From Bacteroidales bacterium Phil12 (lineage in GTDB: Bacteria; Bacteroidota; Bacteroidia; Bacteroidales; P3), in contig NWBO01000020.1 of assembly GCA_002633275.1 (NCBI GenBank), forward strand, positions 1 through 64,000: a DNA stretch of 64,000 bases, read 5' to 3'. The notes under the pieces are model-generated. The model saw only the letters and a list, made by a program, of their open reading frames with translations. It searched no databases and had not been told where the DNA came from. Within the stretch, counting starts at the first letter, position 1. The number at the start of each line of letters is the position of its first letter. Of the stretch, positions 27,606 through 35,748 are shown in pieces. Made by a program: the position numbers and the translations under genes.

Positions 27606-28640
27606 TTAATCGTTTTCCTTGAACGCCACATTGAAGAATACAAAAGCAGCAAGGTCTATCACCAAGGAGAGCAAAATCCAATAAATCATACCCGAATCCG
27701 CAGTTTTGAAATTGCCTTTGAAATAGTCAGACCAAACTTCCGTTACATTGATAAGCCTTTCGGATTTGTAACCCGTGTATCCGTCCTTTATTCCCTTGGC
27801 TTCAAGTGTTCCTCGGGCTGTTCTGATTAAATCTCTCGATTGAGCGAGCAAAACATCTTGGTCAGACAGCGTTGCTCTGTCCAAATTCTGAATGTTGTTA
27901 TGCAGATTGGTTATTTGTACATTCATTTTTTTGGATTCCTTTTTAAGATTTGCCTTGTGGGACTTCCACTGCTCTTCCATTTGTTTGTGCTGAATTTCTA
28001 TTTGCTCTTCTATTTGCCTGTCATAGAACTTAATCGCACTGTTTATCTCTTGTTGCGACCTGCCTATATTGGTCAAACGGGTTATCGTTCCGACTTTTAT
28101 GCCCAATGCTTCTTCCACTCTTTGCAAACAACGCTCGGCTCTGTCTCCCACACCCGGACGTTCAGGGTGTTCTATCTCTGCTCTTAGAGCTGTTTTGGCG
28201 GAACGGGTTTCCTTTTTCTTGTTCTCAAATCCTGTCATGAACTTTTGGTGTGCTATTTCCTCATTCGTCAGTTGTTGAAGTTGCTGAATGAGATACAACT
28301 CTTCGCTTTTGGCAAAGTCTCGTGCATTTTTGTTATAGAAAAGAGAGTGTGAATTGGTCGGAAATGATATTAAAAGCCAAGTTATCAAGACAATAACCAA
28401 GCCTCCCGCCAATTTTTTTCCGCGATTGTCTATTATCAAATTGCGGTTAAAACTGTCCATAATCATTTTTGTCCCATAAGATGTTAAGATGAACAGTCCT
28501 ACAATTGCAATCCACAAGCACCATTGCGGAATTGCCGACATTGAAAGATGAATACTGCCTACCGTAAGGTAGCAACTGACTGCCGCAAAAGCGACAAACA
28601 TCACTAAACAAACAATTTGAAAGGGTGTTTTTCTTCCCAT
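27606..28640 (-). CDS. Four-helix membrane protein with long coiled-coil insert
   Basis: 344 residues, first gene of the operon. Hydrophobic segments lie at about 8-27, 36-56, 77-95 and 315-338. Between the third and fourth is a 200-residue, highly charged helical region (about 115-300) with heptad character, including EEQIEIQHKQMEEQWKSHK. The plan of three N-terminal helices, coiled coil and one C-terminal helix resembles DUF4407 proteins in outline, but the sequence match is not certain. It probably scaffolds the GTPase and the coiled-coil protein at the inner membrane. Its start follows a 280-base leader behind a canonical promoter. Confidence 0.75.
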   Translation of the reverse strand: MGRKTPFQIVCLVMFVAFAAVSCYLTVGSIHLSMSAIPQWCLWIAIVGLFILTSYGTKMIMDSFNRNLIIDNRGKKLAGGLVIVLITWLLISFPTNSHSLFYNKNARDFAKSEELYLIQQLQQLTNEEIAHQKFMTGFENKKKETRSAKTALRAEIEHPERPGVGDRAERCLQRVEEALGIKVGTITRLTNIGRSQQEINSAIKFYDRQIEEQIEIQHKQMEEQWKSHKANLKKESKKMNVQITNLHNNIQNLDRATLSDQDVLLAQSRDLIRTARGTLEAKGIKDGYTGYKSERLINVTEVWSDYFKGNFKTADSGMIYWILLSLVIDLAAFVFFNVAFKEND

Positions 28641-28980
28641 TACTATTAATGATTTTTTGTTTGCCCAAGTGGTTTTTGGAGCTTAAATAAAAACAAAAAG
28701 AAAGCGCGAACCACGCTGCCACTCCCTCAACGAAGGTCCTGAGAATTACCATAATACCGAGAACAACAACAATAGCTCACGCCGAAGCGAGAAACTACCA
28801 TGTGTTTATTCGGGTATTGAAAATTTCTCAGGTTTTCATTGACGAATAAAGCACAACGCTTTCACTAACAAAAATAAAAAGCACAACATCAAGAACAAGT
28901 CAATACTTTGCACTTTTCAATTGCAAAAGTACAACTTTTTCCTTGAATACAAATAATTTGAATAAAAATTTTTCGTGTAA
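28641..28980. other. Leader of the GTPase operon and spacer to the next operon
   Basis: About 340 bases. The promoter at 28924-28953 faces left, so roughly 275 transcribed but probably untranslated bases precede the first gene. Within them are GC-richer, locally self-complementary stretches (around 28725-28820). An open frame at 28447-28752 overlaps the first gene in another register and does not look genuine. Confidence 0.5.
28924..28953 (-). promoter_or_regulatory. Promoter of the GTPase operon
   Basis: On the minus strand TTTG (complement of 28950-28953) and TACTTTTG (complement of 28924-28931) are separated by 18 bases, one short of the spacing seen at other promoters here. Confidence 0.6.
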
Positions 28981-29958
28981 TTATTTATCCAACATAAGGT
29001 ACAATTCGGATTTATCAAAGAAATACATTGTCATTTCTTCAATATCCATTCGTCTTACCTTATAAGAATCCTCAATATCGGTTACTTTTCCATTGGAGAT
29101 TTGCACCGTTATATTATTTTCTTCTATCAAAGGGTCATTGATATGTAATGAAAATTTTGCATCGTAATTGTTTGCCGCATAAACCTCCAATATCTTGCGA
29201 GCATTTACAACTCTTATCATATCGTATCTGCCATAATTCAATCGTATATCTCGACGCGTTTGTTTGGCGACAAAAGACAGCATGGCTTTCTTGGAATCCG
29301 CATCGCAATAAACAAAATCCAAGAAATTCATAAAATATTTCTCTTTTGCGGCAATGGCAATGGCTCGAACAGTACCTTGATACAACAAAACATAACGATA
29401 ATAGTCTTTGCCGTTATATAATTTCAAAGTCTTTTCATTATGCACTGTCGCATTATCCCGACAAGCGAAAAATCGCCTGTATCGTATATCCGTTATATCG
29501 GCATCTTTGACAAAAATATACCTGTCAAAACAATTTTTATCGACCTCTCTCCTATTAAAAATCGCTTCTTTCCTATCGCCGACGCTTACAAAACCAAATT
29601 TTTGATAATACTTCACCAAATTTTCATCAAAAGTTATCAAAGCACCAAGCGAATAATTATCTTTGAAATCATCTCTCAACGTTTGGGTTATAAGTTTATT
29701 CGCAAGACCTTGCTTTCTAAATTTTTCGTTTGTGAGTATTCCCGACAAGTATGCGAGTTTCAAGGTTTGGTTTTGCCACAAAAAATCATAGCCACAGTTA
29801 AGCAAACACGCCTGCAACTCGATGGGCGGAAAAGTTGTGGCCAAATACTTAAAACTTTGCTCATTAAAAAACAATGCGAAATAATTATCCACAAACCAAG
29901 CATTATCCTGAAATATCTTTTGCCAAAGATTTTTGTATTGATTAATCATTTCGTCCAT
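28981..29958 (-). CDS. GNAT-family N-acetyltransferase, Eis-like in size
   Basis: 325 residues. The N-terminal GNAT fold contains the acetyl-CoA loop LTNEKFRKQGLANKLI (about 75-90; the Q/R-x-x-G-x-G/A signature reads RKQGLA) and the aromatic-Gly segment KYYQKFGFVSVG (about 117-128). A second domain of about 180 residues follows, as in the longer GNAT proteins with a sterol-carrier-like tail. The acceptor is unknown. It is preceded on the same strand by the DUF2156 gene (80 bases apart), and both are acyltransferase-type folds, so a common transcript is possible. Confidence 0.8.
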   Translation of the reverse strand: MDEMINQYKNLWQKIFQDNAWFVDNYFALFFNEQSFKYLATTFPPIELQACLLNCGYDFLWQNQTLKLAYLSGILTNEKFRKQGLANKLITQTLRDDFKDNYSLGALITFDENLVKYYQKFGFVSVGDRKEAIFNRREVDKNCFDRYIFVKDADITDIRYRRFFACRDNATVHNEKTLKLYNGKDYYRYVLLYQGTVRAIAIAAKEKYFMNFLDFVYCDADSKKAMLSFVAKQTRRDIRLNYGRYDMIRVVNARKILEVYAANNYDAKFSLHINDPLIEENNITVQISNGKVTDIEDSYKVRRMDIEEMTMYFFDKSELYLMLDK

Positions 29959-30038
29959 TGTTTTATTTATTTATAAAATTGTTGAACTTTATCGCTTTAA
30001 TAGTGTTAATGACTATTTTATTAATCAAAGTGATTAAT

Positions 30039-30977
30039 TTATTGGTATGAGGAATTAATTTTTTGTTCTTTGCATTTATCGCTTTTGATGGTTATCATAT
30101 ATTTTTCAATCAACTTATAAGGATTGTAAGACAGCTTCGCCTGTCTAAGCCCCATAATACCTTTATCCTCTTCCCTGTTGATGTATTCAAAATTATCAGG
30201 AAGCCTTATTGCCATTTCCTTGTTGATAACCGTATAAGCACCCATATAATTTCTATCGGCCTTTTCGATATGAGTATCAAAAGTACGGTTATTCACAGGA
30301 CTGCCCAACGAAAAAGCAATCAACGTGCTATCGACATAAAGACCGATACCGAAAATATGCAATTCATCAAACCAATCGAATAAATATTCTATAACTTTTT
30401 GTTCGTCGTCGTAATCTCTTTTGTATTCTGGACTGATACCCATTTCCTGCTCTCTCCAAGTCTGTAACATATCAAGGCATTGCGGTTTATCCTGTTTGGT
30501 CAATTGTCTGACCTCGTAAGAATAACTGCTCATAAACTTATTGATATGATTACGCTTGGGCTGATATTTTTTGCCTTTCAAACTCTCCAAATCGCTTCTT
30601 AAATAAAGGTAATCAAACAAATTGCGATTGGAAGATATTTCGCAGGTATTCGGTTTGCAATTCTCCAAATCTTTTTTGTCGTAACTTAGAAAAGATATGC
30701 AATAGCCGCATTCCTTTGAATCCTGAACAAGTAACGGAAATACCTGCTCAAAACTCTTTTCGCCCAAAGGCGGATAATACATATAATGTTTATTTCCTCC
30801 GAATTGCACGCGAACTATCAAAGTAGAGTTATCTAAGATAAGGTATTGTCCTGCGTACAAAAAAGAATAGCAACACAGATTTCCTATCGAATTGTCGGCA
30901 TTATCCGTTTGCTTATCCTTGTAATATTCCCATAATGTGTCCCAATCGTTCGGGGTGATGTCTCTAAATTTCAGCAT
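30039..30977 (-). CDS. DUF2156 / phosphatidylglycerol lysyltransferase C-terminal-like protein
   Basis: 312 residues, soluble. It has two GNAT-like halves, as in the catalytic domain of MprF and FemX-type enzymes. Recognisable stretches are LKGKKYQPKRNHINKF (about 135-150), a short motif shared by DUF2156 proteins, and GLRQAKLSYNPYKLIEKY near the C terminus, which matches the family ending. It lacks the membrane part of MprF, so it is not a lipid lysyltransferase by itself. The acceptor is unknown. The gene is divergent from ispH, with the ispH promoter in the short gap between them. Confidence 0.82.
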   Translation of the reverse strand: MLKFRDITPNDWDTLWEYYKDKQTDNADNSIGNLCCYSFLYAGQYLILDNSTLIVRVQFGGNKHYMYYPPLGEKSFEQVFPLLVQDSKECGYCISFLSYDKKDLENCKPNTCEISSNRNLFDYLYLRSDLESLKGKKYQPKRNHINKFMSSYSYEVRQLTKQDKPQCLDMLQTWREQEMGISPEYKRDYDDEQKVIEYLFDWFDELHIFGIGLYVDSTLIAFSLGSPVNNRTFDTHIEKADRNYMGAYTVINKEMAIRLPDNFEYINREEDKGIMGLRQAKLSYNPYKLIEKYMITIKSDKCKEQKINSSYQ

Positions 30978-30989
30978 AATTGAATATTT

Positions 30990-31022
30990 TTTGCAAAATT
31001 ACTATTAATTTTCGTATTTTTG
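30990..31022 (+). promoter_or_regulatory. Promoter of ispH
   Basis: TTTG (30990-30993), 21-base spacer, TATTTTTG (31015-31022). A transcription start near 31029 rules out the ATG at 31020 as the translation start. Confidence 0.65.
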
Positions 31023-31040
31023 CATAAATTTATTTCTGCA

Positions 31041-31904
31041 ATGAACGTAATAATTGATAAACAAGCGGGTTTTTGTTTCGGTGTCGTCAGAGCGATTGAC
31101 TCATTGGAAAACGAGTTAAAGGAAAGCAACACTTTGTATTGTATCGGCGATGTGGTACATAATTCAATGGAAGTAAAACGTTTGGAGACTTTGGGCTTAA
31201 AAACCATATCTCTTGAAGAGTTTAATGAATTAAAAGACTGCAAAGTTATGATTCGCGCACACGGAGAGCCTCCAACAACATATATGGCTGCAAAGAAAAA
31301 CAATATAACCCTTATCGATGCCACCTGTCCAATGGTTTTGAAACTGCAAAAAGACGTCCTGCAAGGCTATAAAGATATGAAACAAAAAAACGGTCAAGTC
31401 GTGATTTTCGGAAAGAAAGGGCATGCAGAAGTTGTCGGATTGTTGGGACAGACCGATAACACTGCAATAGTTGTTTCAAATGAAGAGGATTTGAAAAACA
31501 TCGATATGACCAAGCCTTTACATATCTTTTCGCAGACAACCAAAAACAAAGAAGATTATTATTCAATCATCGAGATAATAAAACAAAAGCATCAGACAAA
31601 AGAAATATACGTTACCGACAGCATTTGCAAAAAGGTGTCTTCAAGAGCAGAAAAAATCGGAGAGTTCGCAAAGGGTGTGGATTGTGTGCTATTCGTTTCA
31701 GGCAAACATTCTTCAAACGGATTGTATTTATACAACCTTTGCAAGAATAGTAATGAAAATACATTTTTCATAAGCGACGTCGAAGATATTGATATTAACG
31801 AAATCAAGAAATTTGAAAATATCGGAATTTCGGGAGCGACATCAACGCCTATGTGGTTAATGGAAAAAGTCAAGGCTTTTATTCTCGAACGTATGGCACA
31901 ATAA
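31041..31904 (+). CDS. ispH: 4-hydroxy-3-methylbut-2-enyl diphosphate reductase
   Basis: 287 residues, last enzyme of the MEP isoprenoid pathway, producing IPP and DMAPP in the cytosol with a [4Fe-4S] cluster. The three cluster cysteines are visible in QAGFCFGV (N terminus), DATCPMV (about 95) and DSICKKVSSRAEKI (about 193). The C-terminal SGATSTPMWL is the usual substrate loop. I chose the ATG at 31041 because the family begins with this segment and the upstream ATG overlaps the promoter. It is followed by recF after 60 bases. Confidence 0.95.
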   Translation: MNVIIDKQAGFCFGVVRAIDSLENELKESNTLYCIGDVVHNSMEVKRLETLGLKTISLEEFNELKDCKVMIRAHGEPPTTYMAAKKNNITLIDATCPMVLKLQKDVLQGYKDMKQKNGQVVIFGKKGHAEVVGLLGQTDNTAIVVSNEEDLKNIDMTKPLHIFSQTTKNKEDYYSIIEIIKQKHQTKEIYVTDSICKKVSSRAEKIGEFAKGVDCVLFVSGKHSSNGLYLYNLCKNSNENTFFISDVEDIDINEIKKFENIGISGATSTPMWLMEKVKAFILERMAQ

Positions 31905-31964
31905 AAAATAATTTGTTACTTATCGTAAAAAAAAGGTTTATCATCATTCATAAACGGCAACAAT

Positions 31965-33041
31965 ATGTACATAAAAAGTTTGACACTTAACAATTTCAAA
32001 AACTTTTCCGACAAGGAGTTTAACTTTTCGCAGATAAATTGTATCGTAGGCAACAACGGTGTCGGCAAGACCAATATTTTGGACGCCATATATTATTTAT
32101 CATTTTGCAAGAGCTTCTTAAATTCTTCCGACAGCGAAACCATTCGTTATGGAGAAGACTTTTTTTCTATCAAAGGAACATACCAGCTGACCGATACTAA
32201 CGAAGATACCTTTGTTATAAGTTTGAAAAAGGGCGAAAGAAAAATTGTCAAACACGGCAAACAGGCTTATAAAAAGTTTTCTGAGCATATAGGCAAGATA
32301 CCTTGCGTTGTCGTTTCGCCCAACGATAACATATATATCACAGGACGCAGTGAGTATCGCAGGAAATTTATGGATATTATCCTGTCCCAATGCGACAACG
32401 TTTATATGGATAATTTGATAAACTATAACAAATGCCTTGAACAGCGAAACAAACTTTTGAAACTCTTTCAACAAACCAATACTTTTGACGCAATTCAATT
32501 GGATATTTGGAACGAAAAACTCAGTGCTTGCGGCGAGGTTATAAAACAAAAGCGTAACGAATTTTTCAATGAGTTTCTGCCGCCGTTTCAACGCTACTAC
32601 AATTATGTTTCTAATAACAATGAAGATGTGAATGCAATGTATCACACTTTTGAGGGTTCTTTGTTGGATATTTTGCGAAGCAATACCGACAAGGAGCGTA
32701 TCATAGGTTATACCACCAAAGGTGTGCATAGGGACGATATTGTTTTTACTCTTAACGGCCATAACGCTGCCACTTGTGCTTCGCAAGGACAACAAAAGAC
32801 CTTTGTTCTTGCGCTTAAACTCGCACAATTCGATTATCTTAAAACACATAAACAAACCGTACCCATATTGCTGTTGGACGACATCTTTGATAAATTCGAT
32901 TTTCAGAGAGTTCAAAAAATTCTTCAATTGGTTGCCGACGAGAAATTCAATCAAGTGTTTCTTACCGACACTCACCCCGACCGCACACAAATGATTATTC
33001 CCGACAACAAGAAAGACGACAGCACCATTATAAGACTATGA
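31965..33041 (+). CDS. recF: DNA replication and repair protein RecF
   Basis: 358 residues, an SMC-like ATPase that loads RecA at single-strand gaps. Walker A is GNNGVGKTN (30-38) after the typical N terminus KSLTLNNFKNF. The signature is ASQGQQKTFVLALKLAQ (about 268-284), and Walker B is PILLLDDIFDKFD (about 302-314). Length is typical. Its last four bases overlap the start of the DUF721 gene (ATGA), an arrangement common in this phylum, so the two are translationally coupled. Confidence 0.96.
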   Translation: MYIKSLTLNNFKNFSDKEFNFSQINCIVGNNGVGKTNILDAIYYLSFCKSFLNSSDSETIRYGEDFFSIKGTYQLTDTNEDTFVISLKKGERKIVKHGKQAYKKFSEHIGKIPCVVVSPNDNIYITGRSEYRRKFMDIILSQCDNVYMDNLINYNKCLEQRNKLLKLFQQTNTFDAIQLDIWNEKLSACGEVIKQKRNEFFNEFLPPFQRYYNYVSNNNEDVNAMYHTFEGSLLDILRSNTDKERIIGYTTKGVHRDDIVFTLNGHNAATCASQGQQKTFVLALKLAQFDYLKTHKQTVPILLLDDIFDKFDFQRVQKILQLVADEKFNQVFLTDTHPDRTQMIIPDNKKDDSTIIRL

Positions 33042-33376
33042 GCGGAATAAACCGATATTATTATTTAGATAAAAAGCGTCGCGGACGTTCGGTTGCCAAC
33101 GAAGCATCGTTAGGCGATGTGTTATCCTTGTTGTTAAAGAAATACCATATAGATTACAACCTTTACGACGACAAAGTCATTGCACTATTCAAAGAATGTG
33201 TCGGAGTTGTGATAGAAAAGTTTATCGAAAAAATCTATGTAAGTAAAAACGTTTTATACGTCAAAGTATCCCTGCCGAGCGTTCGTGCCGAATTGTTTAT
33301 GGTTAGAGACGCGATGAAAGACACAATAAACCGTAAATTGGGCAAAAACTTCTTGAAAAACATAATCATTAAATAA
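33038..33376 (+). CDS. DUF721 protein (DciA-like), recF partner
   Basis: 112 residues with the DUF721 pattern: an N-terminal segment SLGDVLSLLLKKYHI and a C-terminal KH-like fold with VYVSKNVLYVKVSLPSVR-type strands (about 63-85). DUF721 proteins include DciA, which helps to load the replicative helicase, and they stand next to recF or dnaA in many bacteria. The gene overlaps recF by 4 bases, which supports a role with replication or repair. Cytosolic, length normal. Confidence 0.85.
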   Translation: MSGINRYYYLDKKRRGRSVANEASLGDVLSLLLKKYHIDYNLYDDKVIALFKECVGVVIEKFIEKIYVSKNVLYVKVSLPSVRAELFMVRDAMKDTINRKLGKNFLKNIIIK

Positions 33377-33740
33377 AATTTTTTGTTTTTTTGCTAAAAC
33401 GACATTTCAAATTGAGTTTTTCGTTTTTTTATCGCAGGTTATTGTTTTTATCCTTGATGCTACTGTTTTTCCATCGCAGGTAAATACTGAAAAACCTTAG
33501 TTTTTTTACCCCGAATACCTAAGGTTTTTGCCCTAAATACCTTAGGTTTTTCACTGCTACCATAAAGCAGAAAAATATTTACATAAGGCGGAAAAACATT
33601 TACATAAAGGGAAAAAGTGCAAGTAATGGAAAAACAATTAGAGAGCAAAGAAAATTTCTTCACTCTCTAAACAATTCTGTTGTTCAAAATTTATTTATTA
33701 ATTCAAAAACAAACAGAAACTATAAACCACTAAAATGAAT
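33377..33740. repeat. Dispersed repeat with A-tract/T-tract core (copy C) in the recF-htpG gap
   Basis: The repeat spans about 33395-33615. The left arm has TCGCAGGTTATTGTTTTTA and CCTTGATGCTACTGTTTTTC. The core has AAAAACCTTAGTTTTTTT, ACCTAAGGTTTTT and ACCTTAGGTTTTT. The right arm has ACCATAAAGCAGAAAAA and two TTTACATAAxG units. The arms match copy A at 14.6 kb with few changes, while the core word (CCTTAGG) is different. A hairpin (TTAGAGAG, 33638-33645; CTCTCTAA, 33663-33670) beyond it may end htpG transcription. Confidence 0.6.
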
Positions 33741-35639
33741 CTATTCTATTATCTTGGTGCTTCTCTTGATAAAAGTATCCAAAGCCTCACCCTTTAACAA
33801 ACCTTGCGAAAGCAAAGCAAGGTCTTTCAATTGAGAAAGTACTTGTGTTTGTTTCTCGGCATCGGTCGATTGTAAAACATTGTAGATTACAGGGTGATTG
33901 GTATTGATAACCAAATTATAACTATCCGGCATATCTCCGTAAAGACCATACATACCACCGCCGCCAAGTTCGCTCATCTCTTTCATTCTTCTCATAAACT
34001 CGTTCTGCGTTATGGTCATAGGAGCCGATGTTTCGTCCAAAGACTCGGTTTGAATGGTGAACTTCTTTTTATCAATCAAGTTCTCCATCATCTCTTTAAT
34101 CTTCTTGGTCTCGTCTTCGCTCAATTTGGAAGGAATCGTCTCGTCCTTTTTAATCAAATTGCTGATAACATCGGAATCGATACGGGTAAAACGTATTTTC
34201 TCGTTCTTCTGCTCCAACATATTAATGAAATGAGAATCCAAAATGCCGTCCATCAACAAGACATCATAGCCTTTGTCTTTCGCTGCCTGAATGTAAGCAT
34301 ATTGTTCATCGGTATTCTGTGCATAAAGCACGATTACATTGCCGTCTTTATCGGTTTGAAGAGGCGATATTTTGGTTTTGTATTCTTCAAAAGTAGAAAA
34401 TTCGCCCTGAGTGTTCTTGAAGACATAGATGTTTTTCATTCTGTCGTAGAACTTCTCATCGGAAAGCATACCGTATTCGATAAATACTTTCAAATCGTCC
34501 CATTTGTTAAGGAAGTCTTCGTGTTGCTTGTTGGAAATTTCCTCTAATTTTTCGGCAACCTTTTTGGCAATATGCGAAGAAATCTTCTTGACATTGTTAT
34601 CACTCTGCAAATATGAACGAGATACGTTCAACGGAATATCGGGAGAGTCCAAAACACCGCGAAGCAACATCATATATTGAGGAACAACGCCTTCGACACT
34701 GTCGGTTACAAATACCTGATTGCAGTAAAGTTGAATTTTATCCTGAGTAGGGTCGATATTTTTCTTTATCTTAGGAAAATAAAGAATACCTGTCAAATTG
34801 AACGGATAATCAACATTAAGATGAATATGGAACAACGGCTCGTCAAAATTCATCGGGTACAATTCGTGGAAGAATTTGTTATAATCCTCATCTTTCAACT
34901 CACTCGGAGTTTTTTTCCACAAAGGCTCGGTGTTATTGATAATTCTGTCGTGTTCAACCTCGATACGTTTAGGGTTGCCGTCTTTATCTTTTTCCGTCGG
35001 AGAGTCTTCCCAAGATTTCTCTTTACCAAAACGGATTTCAACAGGCATAAACTTACAATATTTTCTAAGAAGTTCAAGGATTTTATACTCTTCAAGAAAA
35101 TCTTTGCACTCGTCTGTAATGTGCATTATTATCTCCGTTCCACGCTCCTTTTTATCGCACTCCTCTATCGCATATTCGGTATCGCCGTCGCAAGTCCAAT
35201 GTACGCCGCTTTCGTCTTTGAAAGATTTGGTAATGATTTCCACTTGGTCGGAAACCATAAAAGAAGAGAAAAATCCCAATCCGAAATGACCTATCAACTG
35301 ATTTACGTCGGCTTCGCTTTTACCCTTGAATTTTTCAACAAACTCTTCTGCACCCGAAAAGGCAATCTGAGTGATGTATTTCTCCACCTCGTCCTTTGTC
35401 ATACCAATACCGCTGTCGATAACGTGAAGAGTTTTTGCGTCTTTATCAATCTTAACATCTATCGTCAAATCACCCAACTCGCCTTTCACTTCGCCCAAAG
35501 AAGACAAAGTTTTCAGTTTTTGTGTTGCATCTACCGCATTACTTACAATCTCACGCAAAAATATCTCGTGGTCAGAATAAAGAAACTTTTTGATAACGGG
35601 AAATATATTCTCCGTCTTTACATTAATTTTACCTTTCAT
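33741..35639 (-). CDS. htpG: Chaperone protein HtpG (bacterial Hsp90)
   Basis: 632 residues, cytosolic ATP-dependent chaperone. The N-terminal GHKL ATPase has FLREIVSNAVDAT (about 27-39), DSGIGMTKDEV (about 80-90) and GHFGLGFFSSFMV (about 116-128). The middle domain includes PLNVSRSYLQ (about 325-334), with the Arg that contacts ATP. The C-terminal dimerisation domain ends in ALDTFIKRSTKIIE. It lacks the MEEVD tail, as bacterial forms do. It is transcribed alone, convergent with recF-DUF721. Confidence 0.96.
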   Translation of the reverse strand: MKGKINVKTENIFPVIKKFLYSDHEIFLREIVSNAVDATQKLKTLSSLGEVKGELGDLTIDVKIDKDAKTLHVIDSGIGMTKDEVEKYITQIAFSGAEEFVEKFKGKSEADVNQLIGHFGLGFFSSFMVSDQVEIITKSFKDESGVHWTCDGDTEYAIEECDKKERGTEIIMHITDECKDFLEEYKILELLRKYCKFMPVEIRFGKEKSWEDSPTEKDKDGNPKRIEVEHDRIINNTEPLWKKTPSELKDEDYNKFFHELYPMNFDEPLFHIHLNVDYPFNLTGILYFPKIKKNIDPTQDKIQLYCNQVFVTDSVEGVVPQYMMLLRGVLDSPDIPLNVSRSYLQSDNNVKKISSHIAKKVAEKLEEISNKQHEDFLNKWDDLKVFIEYGMLSDEKFYDRMKNIYVFKNTQGEFSTFEEYKTKISPLQTDKDGNVIVLYAQNTDEQYAYIQAAKDKGYDVLLMDGILDSHFINMLEQKNEKIRFTRIDSDVISNLIKKDETIPSKLSEDETKKIKEMMENLIDKKKFTIQTESLDETSAPMTITQNEFMRRMKEMSELGGGGMYGLYGDMPDSYNLVINTNHPVIYNVLQSTDAEKQTQVLSQLKDLALLSQGLLKGEALDTFIKRSTKIIE

Positions 35640-35748
35640 CGTTTTATATTTTTATCAATTATATTCTTAAAACAACGAAAGAGTATTTCTCAAAGTTCGT
35701 TCCACTCAAAGATTTATGACATAATGGCAGACAATTTGAAAAAAGTCT

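Noticed and set aside
28447-28752. 101-codon frame overlapping the first gene of the GTPase operon
   Set aside because: It overlaps a gene with strong membrane topology in a different register, has no family marks, and its start lies in the untranslated leader.
32118-32990. 290-codon frame antisense to recF
   Set aside because: Complement of a clear recF gene, no recognisable domain or start context.
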